This document shows positions 15,987 to 24,318 of a DNA stretch of 64,000 nucleotides, one piece after another. Source of the stretch: UBA6522 sp965204155 (GTDB lineage Bacteria > Pseudomonadota > Gammaproteobacteria > Steroidobacterales > Rariloculaceae); NCBI GenBank assembly GCA_965204155.1, contig OZ241971.1, positions 3,162,001-3,226,000 on the forward strand, written 5' to 3'. The notes beneath the pieces were generated by a model that did not search any database, had not been told where the DNA came from, and was given only the letters and a program-made list of their open reading frames with translations. Both the position numbers and the translations under genes were made by a program. Position 1 is the stretch's first letter. Each line of letters opens with the position of its first letter.

Positions 15987-18521
15987 ATGGATTTCCAGAT
16001 TCGGTCTATTGCAAACCGGGCACGCTCGACTGCCGTTCTGGCGCTGCTTGCACTGCCGCTGGGCGCGTTCGCCCAGGTCCAGCAGATTCAGCTTGAGGAG
16101 ATAATCGTTACCGCCACCAAGCGCGAGGAATCGTTGCAGGACATCCCGTTATCCATCGTGGCCCAGACCGGTGAACTGCTCAACGAGCTCAACCTGGTCA
16201 ACGCGGTGGACATGGCGACGTTCATCCCCAACCTGACGATGCGGGATACGGTGATCGGCATCGCGACGGTGGTGCGCGGTGTCGGCACGGTGGGCGGCAA
16301 TCCCGCATTCGAGCCGTCCGTGGCGAGTTTCATCGACGGCGCCTACCTTGGCCGGGATCGCACCACGACCACCGCCTTTCTGGACCTGGACCGGATCGAG
16401 ATCGTGCGGGGGCCGCAGCCGCTGTTTGCGGGCCAGAATGCCGTGGCAGGCGCACTGAACCTGATCAGCAGGCGGCCCGGGGATGCGCTGAACGGCTACG
16501 TACGAACCGGCATCGGTACGGACGAGGAAAACCAGTTGGAGTTCGCGCTGGGCGGTCCGGTGACAGAGGGATTCGGTGCGCGGATCGCCGCCATTGTCGA
16601 TGAGCGCGGCGGGTGGATGCAGAACGGCGACCGCATGGCGCGTTCATCCGAGGACACCGCCGTGCGCGGCACGCTGGAGTTCAGCCCGACGGATAACTTC
16701 ACCGCGACCCTGATGACCACCTGGTACGAGTCCGTGGGCAATGGCGGGACCTCCGAATATGCTTATTGTGCTCCGAACGACCGGCCCGGACCGGGAATGC
16801 GCGCGTACAACCTTTGCAACGCGAATCCGAGCAACGGCATCGACGATGTCTCCTGGGATGGTGTCGCGGGACCGTCCCCGCGCGAAGTCGTGCTCGCCGC
16901 CAGAGTGCCGCCGTTTGTCAATTTCGCCGGCATGGGCTTTCCCGCCGGCGCCTTCGTGCGGTCCGGGGAACCGTTGACCGAGGCCAGCGAACGACGCACG
17001 CAGGACGGCACGCGAGTCAATCTCATGCTGGAATACGATGCCGAGAATTTTTCAATCACCTCGCAGACCAACAGGATTCAGTTCGACTTCAACCAGTTGA
17101 CCGATCCCGATGAGACCTCGGTCGACTTCTACCCCGTCCCCATTTTCAATAGCTACGAAGTGACCCAGCAGGAGTTTCGAGTCCAGAGCGCGCCGGACAG
17201 TGCATTCGAATGGATGGCAGGCGTCTATTGGCAGGAGAGTGTCTTCGACAACAACAACCTCGGCGCGATCGTCGCGGCGGCTCCCCCACCGTTCCCGATT
17301 ATTGGTACTGTCCCGGTTGCAGACTATCGGATCGCCCCGCCGTTTCCGAACGACACCTATTTCGACGAAGAAGCCGAGTGGCTGAGCGGTTTCGTCAATC
17401 TCGGGTTCAATCTCGGCGAGAGCTTCACCCTGGACATCGGTGCACGCGTGACGCAGGTGGACAAGACAGGCCAGATGCAGAACGGTACGGGCCACTATGA
17501 GCTGAACAACGCGGGACAGATCGTCAGGCTGCTGCACAGCGACAACGGTCCGGGCTGCGAGATCGGTACCGAGGTCAATGCGTTTGCACCGGGCGCACGT
17601 CCGCCAAGACCCGACCCGAATACGGAAGTCTGCGTGGCCGGTCGCGTAGACAACAACTCCACGGATCCACAGATTCAGTTGAGCTGGGACGTGACCGACC
17701 AAAGCATGCTGTTCCTTCGCTATGCCGAGGGATTCAAGTCGGGCGGCTTCAGCGTCGGCATGTCGGCGCCGGACGTGGAGCAGTTCGTCTATCACCCGGA
17801 GGAGGCGGAGACCTTCGAAGTCGGAATAAAGTCGCAATTGTCGGACGGACGGCTGGAGCTCAACATCGTTGCGTTCAGTACGGATTTTGCCAACCGGCAG
17901 GTGTCGGCTCTGGCGCCGGTCTTTTTCGGCGCGCCGGAATTCATCATCCAGAATGCGGCGGCCTCGACCAGCACCGGCTTCGAGTTCGACGGCCGCTGGG
18001 CCGCGTCGGAAAACCTCGCGGTCACGTTTTCGGGCGCCGTTCTCGATTCGACTTATGACAGCTACCCCGGCGCGGCGTGCAATGGCTACAAGCGAGCCCG
18101 CCGGCAGGATGGCTGTGCGGTGAACAGGGCGACATTCTTCGATGCGGCCGGCCTCGATACCGCACTGGCAACGCCCGGGCAACTCACGCTTGGGGCTCGT
18201 TACCAACACCCGTTGAACAATGGTTACCGGGTTGTGCTCAGCGGAAATCTGGCCCTGCTCGGCCACGGCAACAATGGCTTCAATCAGATCGAAGAGCCCG
18301 AGTACCAGAACGGTACCGAGGAGCACCTGAACCTGCGTGTCGCCCTGCAGCCTGCGGACCTGAGATGGGATGTCGCCTTCTATGCGGATAACGCAACCGA
18401 TAACCGGCGCTTCCTGACGGTAACCAGCGATCCGTTGGGTTACGACGAAAATATCCTCGTCACACGGGTGCAGGGCGCCACCTACGGCGTCCAGGCGCGA
18501 TGGAATTTCGGTGACCGATAG
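15987..18521 (+). CDS. TonB-dependent outer-membrane receptor
   Basis: An 844-residue receptor preceded by AGGAGA seven bases before ATG 15987. It has a signal peptide (about 1-30, cleavage after GAFA), a TonB box EEIIVTA and a plug domain. The plug is EESLQDIPLSI through the RGPQPLFAGQNAVAGALNLI signature. A 22-strand barrel follows, with typical segments such as MLFLRYAEGFKSGGFSVG. It ends in an aromatic strand, ARWNF. This subfamily is common in gammaproteobacteria and sphingomonads for uptake of organic compounds rather than siderophores. The neighbours (LysR upstream, sulfatase converging downstream) suggest a sulfated or aromatic ligand, which is inference. Confidence 0.92.
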   Translation: MDFQIRSIANRARSTAVLALLALPLGAFAQVQQIQLEEIIVTATKREESLQDIPLSIVAQTGELLNELNLVNAVDMATFIPNLTMRDTVIGIATVVRGVGTVGGNPAFEPSVASFIDGAYLGRDRTTTTAFLDLDRIEIVRGPQPLFAGQNAVAGALNLISRRPGDALNGYVRTGIGTDEENQLEFALGGPVTEGFGARIAAIVDERGGWMQNGDRMARSSEDTAVRGTLEFSPTDNFTATLMTTWYESVGNGGTSEYAYCAPNDRPGPGMRAYNLCNANPSNGIDDVSWDGVAGPSPREVVLAARVPPFVNFAGMGFPAGAFVRSGEPLTEASERRTQDGTRVNLMLEYDAENFSITSQTNRIQFDFNQLTDPDETSVDFYPVPIFNSYEVTQQEFRVQSAPDSAFEWMAGVYWQESVFDNNNLGAIVAAAPPPFPIIGTVPVADYRIAPPFPNDTYFDEEAEWLSGFVNLGFNLGESFTLDIGARVTQVDKTGQMQNGTGHYELNNAGQIVRLLHSDNGPGCEIGTEVNAFAPGARPPRPDPNTEVCVAGRVDNNSTDPQIQLSWDVTDQSMLFLRYAEGFKSGGFSVGMSAPDVEQFVYHPEEAETFEVGIKSQLSDGRLELNIVAFSTDFANRQVSALAPVFFGAPEFIIQNAAASTSTGFEFDGRWAASENLAVTFSGAVLDSTYDSYPGAACNGYKRARRQDGCAVNRATFFDAAGLDTALATPGQLTLGARYQHPLNNGYRVVLSGNLALLGHGNNGFNQIEEPEYQNGTEEHLNLRVALQPADLRWDVAFYADNATDNRRFLTVTSDPLGYDENILVTRVQGATYGVQARWNFGDR

Positions 18522-18584
18522 GGCGGCCAGGTACCGTTAGCGTCGTCCTCGATCTCGATGTCGGAATCTGGCGCAGCCTTGCTT

Positions 18585-18600
18585 GGAAATACCCATTTCC
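18585..18600. terminator. Short hairpin between convergent genes
   Basis: GGAAAT and ATTTCC form a perfect 6-base stem with a 4-base loop, midway between the TonB receptor stop and the sulfatase stop. There is no T-run on either strand, so termination is only a weak suggestion based on position. Confidence 0.25.
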
Positions 18601-18637
18601 CCAGGCGTCAGCGCGCCGGTTGCCGGGGCGGAAGCTC

Positions 18638-20056
18638 CTAACGGCCCGGCGGTCTATCCGTAACAGAGTCGGCCACATGCGGGTAGATGGGCGGACGATT
18701 GTCCGGTTCGACCTCAGGGCCGCTGGCGCCGTCGTAGTTTTCCGGCGGCGGCGTGCCGCCCAGTACCGGGGCGACTTCAACGGTTTCAAGATAGGCCAGT
18801 ATGCGTGCCGTTCGCTCCGGCTCGCTTGCCGCCAGGTCATTGGTCTCCTGCGGGTCGTCGATGACGTTGAAGAGTTCCACCGAGAATTCGCCCGCCGTAT
18901 TCGGTAACGGACGCAGCGAACGGATCAGTTTCCATCCCTCTACGATGACCGCCATTCTCGGGCCGGTCGGCGTGGCTGAAGTGAGGACAACGGGTTGATC
19001 GCGCTGCGGTTCGGCTGAGCCTTCGATCGTTGTCCACAAGTCGATCCCGGCAATATCGCTATCCGCGACGCCCGGGTGTCCCGCCAGCGACAGCAGCGTC
19101 GGCAGCCAGTCGTAGACGGTGGCAACGGCGCTCTTCGTCCGGCCCCCTTCCAGCCGGGAGGGCCAATGCACCAGCGCAGGCACCCGAATTCCGCCCTCGT
19201 AGAGCGACATCTTGTTCCCCCTGAAGGGTGCGTTTGACGCACCGGCCGTGAGTTCGCCGCCGTTATCGCTGACGAATACGGTCAGCGTATTGTCGCTGTC
19301 GGGCCGGTCCGCAACGGCGGCCAGCACCCCGCCGATTGCCGAGTCCATCTCCGTAATCATGGCGGCGAGGCGGCGACGGTTGAAATCGGCGATATCCGCA
19401 TAGGCCTGCACGGATTCCTCCGGTGCCTGCAGAGGAGTGTGCGGGGCAGTGAACGACAAGTGCATGAAGTACGGCGCATCGCCTTCGTATCCCTCGATCA
19501 GTTCGATGGCCTCGTCCCTGAGCAAGTGAGTGACGTAACCTTCCTCGTCAAGCGCTTCTCCGTTGCGCTCCCAGTCCGGAACGCGATTGAGCGCGTGGGT
19601 GTAGTAATTGACCTCGCCGCTGTTGGTGCCGTAGAAGTGGTCGTAGCCACGGTTGAGGGGATGCTGATCATGGTAGTTGTGGCCCAGGTGCCATTTGCCT
19701 ATCAGCCAGGTGGTGTATCCCGCTTCCTTCAGGTACTGGGGCAGGACCGTTTCGTCGGGCGGCAGACCGAAATCCTCCCAAGGTGCGATCGGCGCGATGG
19801 TGCCCAGGTTTACCGCGCGCTTGCCGCTGTAGAACGCGGTTCGGGTCGGTGTACAGGATGGGTGGGTGTAGTAACGTTCGAGCCTGATGCCCTCTGCCGC
19901 GAGATTGTCGATGTTCGGTGTTCTGATTTCCGCTCCGTTGTAGCCGACATCGCCCCAGCCCAGGTCGTCGGCCATGATCAGCAGAATGTTGGGGTGTTCC
20001 TGGCCCGTGGCCGTCCAGGCGGCGAGTCCCAGCACCGCTGCAAGCGTGATGCGCAT
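18638..20056 (-). CDS. Type I sulfatase, periplasmic (paralog 1)
   Basis: A 472-residue sulfatase from ATG 20056 with a signal peptide (MRITLAAVLGLAAWTATGQ). Metal ligands lie in MADDLGWGDVG (about 28-37). The formylglycine site is C68 in SCTPTRTAFYSG, matching C-x-P-x-R, and KWHLGH and the FVSDNGG metal region follow. These enzymes hydrolyse sulfate esters of phenols, sugars or other alcohols after Cys-to-formylglycine maturation; no maturase is in this window. The frame continues upstream to 20353 but that part is not sulfatase-like. With the second sulfatase at 40403-41839 and two arylsulfotransferases it suggests sulfate-ester handling. Confidence 0.9.
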   Translation of the reverse strand: MRITLAAVLGLAAWTATGQEHPNILLIMADDLGWGDVGYNGAEIRTPNIDNLAAEGIRLERYYTHPSCTPTRTAFYSGKRAVNLGTIAPIAPWEDFGLPPDETVLPQYLKEAGYTTWLIGKWHLGHNYHDQHPLNRGYDHFYGTNSGEVNYYTHALNRVPDWERNGEALDEEGYVTHLLRDEAIELIEGYEGDAPYFMHLSFTAPHTPLQAPEESVQAYADIADFNRRRLAAMITEMDSAIGGVLAAVADRPDSDNTLTVFVSDNGGELTAGASNAPFRGNKMSLYEGGIRVPALVHWPSRLEGGRTKSAVATVYDWLPTLLSLAGHPGVADSDIAGIDLWTTIEGSAEPQRDQPVVLTSATPTGPRMAVIVEGWKLIRSLRPLPNTAGEFSVELFNVIDDPQETNDLAASEPERTARILAYLETVEVAPVLGGTPPPENYDGASGPEVEPDNRPPIYPHVADSVTDRPPGR

Positions 20057-20343
20057 CGGCCCACGAACGCTCACGAGCGTGCTCCCGTTGCCGCTTGGCT
20101 GCGCGCTTGCATTCGAGTCTCCCTTTCCAGTGTGGACCCCATTGGATACTCCTTTCCGATTCGATACGCTTGAAATCTCAAGTTGCGCGACGGGCAGACC
20201 GGAATCGCTTCCATCTCGTTGCGTGATCATGGAGTCTAGCAGCCAATGGCAAGAGTCGCGCTTGGCACCGAGACCGGCGAGGCGCCCGGCTGCCAAGGTC
20301 CGGCAATGGTCCCGGAAAATGGTCGTTGAAGGGAGATATGAAC

Positions 20344-20778
20344 ATGAAGACATGGATTGGAGTCGTATCGCTGTCGTTGCTGATGTTGCTGGCCGCTGCC
20401 TATGCCCAGATCGTCCAGCCGGAAGTATCGGTCCGCAGCTACGAAGACGTAGCCGTTAACGACATCGCTCCCGGCGTCCATACCCGCTTTGTCGTGGGGG
20501 ACACCGTCATGCTCAACCGCGTGCAGTTCGACGAGGGTGCGATGTCGCCGTTGCACAACCATTCGGAGGAGCAGATCGTGACCCTGGTGAGCGGCCGCAT
20601 GCGGGTCGCCTCCGGTGAGCACGAGTACATTCTCGAACCGGGCGACGTCGTGATCTTTCCTGCTTACGTGCTGCACCAACTGGAAGCCCTGGAGGAGAGC
20701 GTCACGATCGAAACGCTGGGATCCGGTGGGCACATCTGGCAGGGCGAGCTGATTCGGTCCATCAAGGCCGGAGAGTAG
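20344..20778 (+). CDS. Exported cupin protein (cupin 1)
   Basis: A 144-residue protein with a signal peptide (MKTWIGVVSLSLLMLLAAAYAQ) and one cupin domain. The first cupin motif supplies HNH and E (PLHNHSEEQIVTLVSG). The second is PGDVVIFPAYVLHQLEALE, so the usual 3-His/1-Glu metal site is complete. ATG 20344 is favoured: GGGAG lies 8 bases before it, whereas ATG 20338 is too close. Function is unknown; single-domain exported cupins can be dioxygenases, isomerases or sensors. It resembles cupin 2 at 20981-21418 on the other strand. Confidence 0.8.
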   Translation: MKTWIGVVSLSLLMLLAAAYAQIVQPEVSVRSYEDVAVNDIAPGVHTRFVVGDTVMLNRVQFDEGAMSPLHNHSEEQIVTLVSGRMRVASGEHEYILEPGDVVIFPAYVLHQLEALEESVTIETLGSGGHIWQGELIRSIKAGE

Positions 20779-20864
20779 GGGCGGCCCCGGAGACAAGCCC
20801 GCCGCCCTCGGGGCCAAGCCCGCCGCTGGTGCGGCTCAAGGCATCCGGATCCGGCGTGCAGCCG

Positions 20865-20960
20865 TCAGAGTTGCGAGACCCCGCCGTCCACCAGCATCGT
20901 CTGACCGGAAATCAAGGCGCTGTCGTCAGAAGCCAGAAGGTTGGCGAAAATCATCGTCCA
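20865..20960 (-). pseudogene. Remnant of an SDR gene (3' end only)
   Basis: On the minus strand this stretch encodes LASDDSALISGQTMLVDGG and then a stop (TGA, 20865-20867). That is the C-terminal tail of a short-chain dehydrogenase. About 75 bases match the end of the intact SDR gene at 21665 with roughly nine differences. Similarity is lost upstream of about 20940 and no start or Rossmann motif is present. It lies between two cupin genes, so it looks like the residue of a duplicated cupin-SDR unit. Confidence 0.75.
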
Positions 20961-20980
20961 GGTAATTTTGGTCTTCGAGT

Positions 20981-21418
20981 TTATTCGAGCGGCGGCGGCG
21001 CACCGATCAGACGCCCTGGGCCGAATCCCTCGACCATGAATGTGTCCTCGAGCGCCTCAAACTGATGCTCGGCATAGGACTCAACGACTACGACGTCGCC
21101 CGGTCCGGCCGTGTACTCGCCATCGGCCGACATCACTCGCAGTAGCCCGCTGATAACGACGATCAGTTCTTCTTCGGGATGGTTGTGATGCGGCGACTTG
21201 CCGCCTTTCTGCAGCCTCGTCTGCGATATCGTAATCGACGCGGACTGCACCGGCTGCGCGGAGACGAGTTCGTTGACCTGTAGGGTTGGCAGGCGCGCGG
21301 TAGTAACTATCTTTACCGCTGGCGGCACAATCTGCTGCATGCGATTTTCCTGTGCGACGGATATGCCGGCCAGGAATGCAGCTGAAAGAATGACCAGAAG
21401 AAATCTCAGTAGATTCAT
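20981..21418 (-). CDS. Exported cupin protein (cupin 2)
   Basis: A 145-residue protein with an N-terminal signal peptide (MNLLRFLLVILSAAFLAGISVAQ, split here as hydrophobic core LLVILSAAFLAG). The metal-binding cupin motifs are complete: SPHHNHPEEELIVVISG and PGDVVVVESYAEHQFEALE. The sequence pattern and length mirror cupin 1, so the two are probably paralogs. It is transcribed towards the SDR remnant and lies about 250 bases downstream of the intact SDR gene on the same strand. Substrate is unknown. Confidence 0.8.
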   Translation of the reverse strand: MNLLRFLLVILSAAFLAGISVAQENRMQQIVPPAVKIVTTARLPTLQVNELVSAQPVQSASITISQTRLQKGGKSPHHNHPEEELIVVISGLLRVMSADGEYTAGPGDVVVVESYAEHQFEALEDTFMVEGFGPGRLIGAPPPLE

Positions 21419-21664
21419 GTTGCAACTCCGAGTCGGCAACCAAGCTCAAAAAGCTGGGATTCGAGTTCGCTTATGCTATTGCGGTTAGCTCTGATTGTGG
21501 CATTTGACCGCGCTGTCAAAGCATATCACGTCGTAAATTTGGTCTCTGCGTACTCGCCGATAGACGCTTTCACAGCTACGCGATCAACCAACGATATGCG
21601 CATTCAACGACTCTCGCCCGAATCACACGGGGTCGGCAATCGCCGGGAGTAGACGTTCAGACTT

Positions 21665-22456
21665 TCAGTGGTGCGAGACCCCGCCGTCTACCAGCATCGT
21701 CTGACCCGAAATAAATGCGCTGTCGTCGGAAGCCAGGAACACCAGCGCGCCCGACAGGTCCGAGGGATGCTGGTCCCGCTGCACGATGCGCGAGGCAATG
21801 ACATGCTCGCGCACGTTGCTCCCGACTTCGGTTTCCATCTGGGACGCAACGGCCGGTGTCATGGTCAATCCCGGGCAGATGGCATTCACGGTAACGCCGG
21901 TTCCGCTGAGTTCGCGGGCCAGAGAACGCGTGAAGCCGATGACCGCGCCCTTCGAAGCCACGTAATGCGCCGTGAGGGGCACGCCCTCGAAGAAACTGCT
22001 GGAGGAGATGTTCACGATCCGTCCGTAACCGCGGTCGCGCATCCCCGGAGCCACCGCCTTGCAGCATTGCCACTGCCCCTTGATATTGACTCCGAGGACC
22101 CGGTCCCACTCCTCGTCCGTAATTTCGTCGAAGGGCTTCATGGGGGGGAGCACGCCGGCGTTGTTCACCAGGATGTCTATCTGGCCGAAGGCCGCCAGCG
22201 CCTCGGCGGCCATCGCGCGCACACTGTCTCCATAGGTTACGTCTGCCCGCACGGCGATTGCGTCGGTGCCGACCTCCTTGAGCCGCGCCAATGCCGCATC
22301 GTCTGGATTCAGGTCGGCCGCGACGATTTTCGCGCCTTCACGCGCCAGCGCGAGACAGAATTCAATGCCGATGCCACCGGAAGCGCCGGTGACGATGGCG
22401 ACTTTATCCTTCAGTTTGATGACGAACCTTCCTGCCGAAACCCTTGAGGCGTGCAA
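21665..22456 (-). CDS. Short-chain dehydrogenase/reductase
   Basis: A 263-residue (maximum) SDR with Rossmann TGASGGIG (about 23-30), NNAG, and catalytic S plus YVASK (in HYVASKGAV), ending in the FabG-like SGQTMLVDGG. The start is unusual. The only conventional start in frame is TTG 22456, whereas a strong AGGAAGG ribosome site lies immediately before a GTCATCAAACTG segment. The expected 'M-K-L-K-D-K' start would coincide with that ATC. A non-canonical or mutated start is therefore possible. It probably oxidises or reduces an alcohol or ketone intermediate. A decayed copy of its 3' end is at 20865-20960. Confidence 0.85.
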   Translation of the reverse strand: MHASRVSAGRFVIKLKDKVAIVTGASGGIGIEFCLALAREGAKIVAADLNPDDAALARLKEVGTDAIAVRADVTYGDSVRAMAAEALAAFGQIDILVNNAGVLPPMKPFDEITDEEWDRVLGVNIKGQWQCCKAVAPGMRDRGYGRIVNISSSSFFEGVPLTAHYVASKGAVIGFTRSLARELSGTGVTVNAICPGLTMTPAVASQMETEVGSNVREHVIASRIVQRDQHPSDLSGALVFLASDDSAFISGQTMLVDGGVSHH

Positions 22457-22723
22457 AGTCTAGCGAATCTGTGGGCGTTCCGCCTGTTGCCTGTTGACGA
22501 ACATGAGGGATACGCTCGACAAGCGGCGCCTTCGTAATGCCATCAGGATCGACAGACTCTTGGTTATTCATGGAACAAATGGCGTACAATCAGAAACTTT
22601 AATAATTAAATCAATATGTTGTGCGCCATGTTACTGGTGTTCAGCGTATACTTTGGACAGATTTTCTCCACCCAGCACCAGCCGTGGGACGTTTGTTTCC
22701 GGGACACAGCACTTGAGGTAACG

Positions 22724-24058
22724 ATGGAAAAGAAACTCGACGATCTCCTTCAACAGTTTTCCCGCGGCCGCGTCGACCGCCGCGAATTTCTTACGCGACT
22801 GGCTGTTCTCCCGGGTGGAATCGCCGCCGCCTCCGCGGCCTTTCCCCTGCTCATTTCGCCCAAGGCCAGGGCTCAGATGTTTGGCGGAGGTGGTTCCTAC
22901 TCCATCGAGGAACGCGACCGCCGCTGGGCCAACATCCGCAGGATGATGTCGGAGAATGGCTATGATTGCCTGATTCTCCCCAAGGGCATGGGCGACGGCA
23001 TCAATTTTCTGCAGCACGCAGAGTACGTCTCCAATGCGTTCTTCATGACCCCGGGCGCCGTGGTCTTTCCGCTGGAGGGTGAGCCTGCCATGGTCGGTGC
23101 CATACCCAGACCCAATGCCTGGATCGAGCGGACCACGCTGAAGTGGTTCGAGGGTGGGGAGCAGACGCCCATCGGAGAACTGGTTGTCGATCTCGTCAAT
23201 GAAATGGGACTCGCCGGCGGCAATATTGCCGTTGTCGGCACCCGCGCCAACGTCGAGGGACTGAACGAATTCATCAATGAGGGCTTTGTCAAGTATGCGA
23301 CCTGGGCCACGATCATGGCCGGACTGCCCGATGCCACGTTCACGGACATCACGCCGGAATTTGCCGAACTGGTCATGGTCAAGGGGGAGGAGGAGCAGGC
23401 CAATATCATCCGCGCGGCGCAAGTGGGCGAGGGGCTGCACGAAATGCTGCTCGACACCGTCGACGTCGGCGTGGATGCGAAAGACGTTCGCGTCGCGGTC
23501 GCCGAGTACCTGATCCGCAATGACGCCTCGTCCGACGTTCAGGCGCTGGAACTGGCCCCCGGAACGATTCGCGACGGTCAGGTCTTGAACTCCGAATACG
23601 GCATCATCCATTCCGGCGGATATGCCCAGGTGACCCTGTGCGTCGCCTGCGGCTCAGTCAGCGACCAGATCGGGGAACTGGCCGAGATCGCGCACGCTTC
23701 CATGGATTACGGTGCGGAGAACCTGCGGGCCGGCGCGCGCTTCGGCGACGTGATCGCCGGCATGGAAGACATCGTCATGCGCGACGGCGTCTGGCACGGT
23801 TTTCCGCAGATTCACGGCCTCATGCCGATGTTCATGGCCGGTCCCGTCTACAACGCACCGCCGCCGTTCCAGCCCTCGAAGACCATCGGCGCCGACATTG
23901 AAGTCAAGCCGGGGATGGCGTTCAGCTTCGAACCCGGCGCGCGCCGTGGGTTCGGGCCGGGCAGCGGTCACGTGAAGGTCGGCGCTACGGCCATCGTCAC
24001 CGAGACGGGACTGGACATCCACAACGAGATCGGGCTGCGGATGCAGCGGGTCGGCTAG
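22724..24058 (+). CDS. Exported M24-fold protein lacking most metal ligands
   Basis: A 444-residue protein with a twin-arginine-like leader (DRREFLTRLA, RR at 19-20, cleavage near ARA about 50). The creatinase-type N-terminal domain and the pita-bread M24 domain are both recognisable. The expected Asp-x-Gly and GYxSDxTR metal strands read EYGIIHSGGYAQVTLCVACG. The later glutamate strand reads HVKVGATAIVTETG. The His region (FPQIHGLMP) and MAFSFEPG remain. At least two of the usual five ligands appear lost, so this may be a metal-free creatinase-like hydrolase or a binding protein. An AT-rich segment at about 22590-22620 is a likely promoter region. Confidence 0.75.
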   Translation: MEKKLDDLLQQFSRGRVDRREFLTRLAVLPGGIAAASAAFPLLISPKARAQMFGGGGSYSIEERDRRWANIRRMMSENGYDCLILPKGMGDGINFLQHAEYVSNAFFMTPGAVVFPLEGEPAMVGAIPRPNAWIERTTLKWFEGGEQTPIGELVVDLVNEMGLAGGNIAVVGTRANVEGLNEFINEGFVKYATWATIMAGLPDATFTDITPEFAELVMVKGEEEQANIIRAAQVGEGLHEMLLDTVDVGVDAKDVRVAVAEYLIRNDASSDVQALELAPGTIRDGQVLNSEYGIIHSGGYAQVTLCVACGSVSDQIGELAEIAHASMDYGAENLRAGARFGDVIAGMEDIVMRDGVWHGFPQIHGLMPMFMAGPVYNAPPPFQPSKTIGADIEVKPGMAFSFEPGARRGFGPGSGHVKVGATAIVTETGLDIHNEIGLRMQRVG

Positions 24059-24318
24059 GCCGACTGCACAACAAGGCTCGGCTCGGTGTGTACCTCGTCG
24101 ATGTGCACACCCCAGTTGTCCGCCGCCATCGGATCTCCGAGGTCATCGCCGACGTGGAGTTCTACGACGCCGCGACGATTGAGGATTTGTTGGCCGCCTG
24201 CGCACGCGCCAGACTCAATTGAACGGTTTTTTAGAACGTATAAGTCCAATACTTACATATTATCAATTGAATTAAGGTCAATTACACTCGTGCTGGCGTC
24301 TTCCAGGAGGTTGCTGTA
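24059..24318. other. AT-richer intergenic stretch with no supportable gene
   Basis: About 260 bases separate the M24-fold gene from the arylsulfotransferase. Short frames exist on both strands, and the minus-strand one contains an HVGDDLGDPMAADN segment, but no start, ribosome site or full domain supports a gene. The right part (24220-24290) is distinctly AT-rich and probably carries the promoter. A strong CCAGGAGG ribosome site sits about 10 bases before ATG 24319. Confidence 0.4.

Noticed and set aside
24060..24250. Minus-strand 64-codon frame with HVGDDLGDPMAADN resembling a HAD-hydrolase tail
   Set aside because: No start with ribosome site, no upstream HAD motifs, and the opposite strand has an equally good frame; left as an unexplained intergenic stretch.
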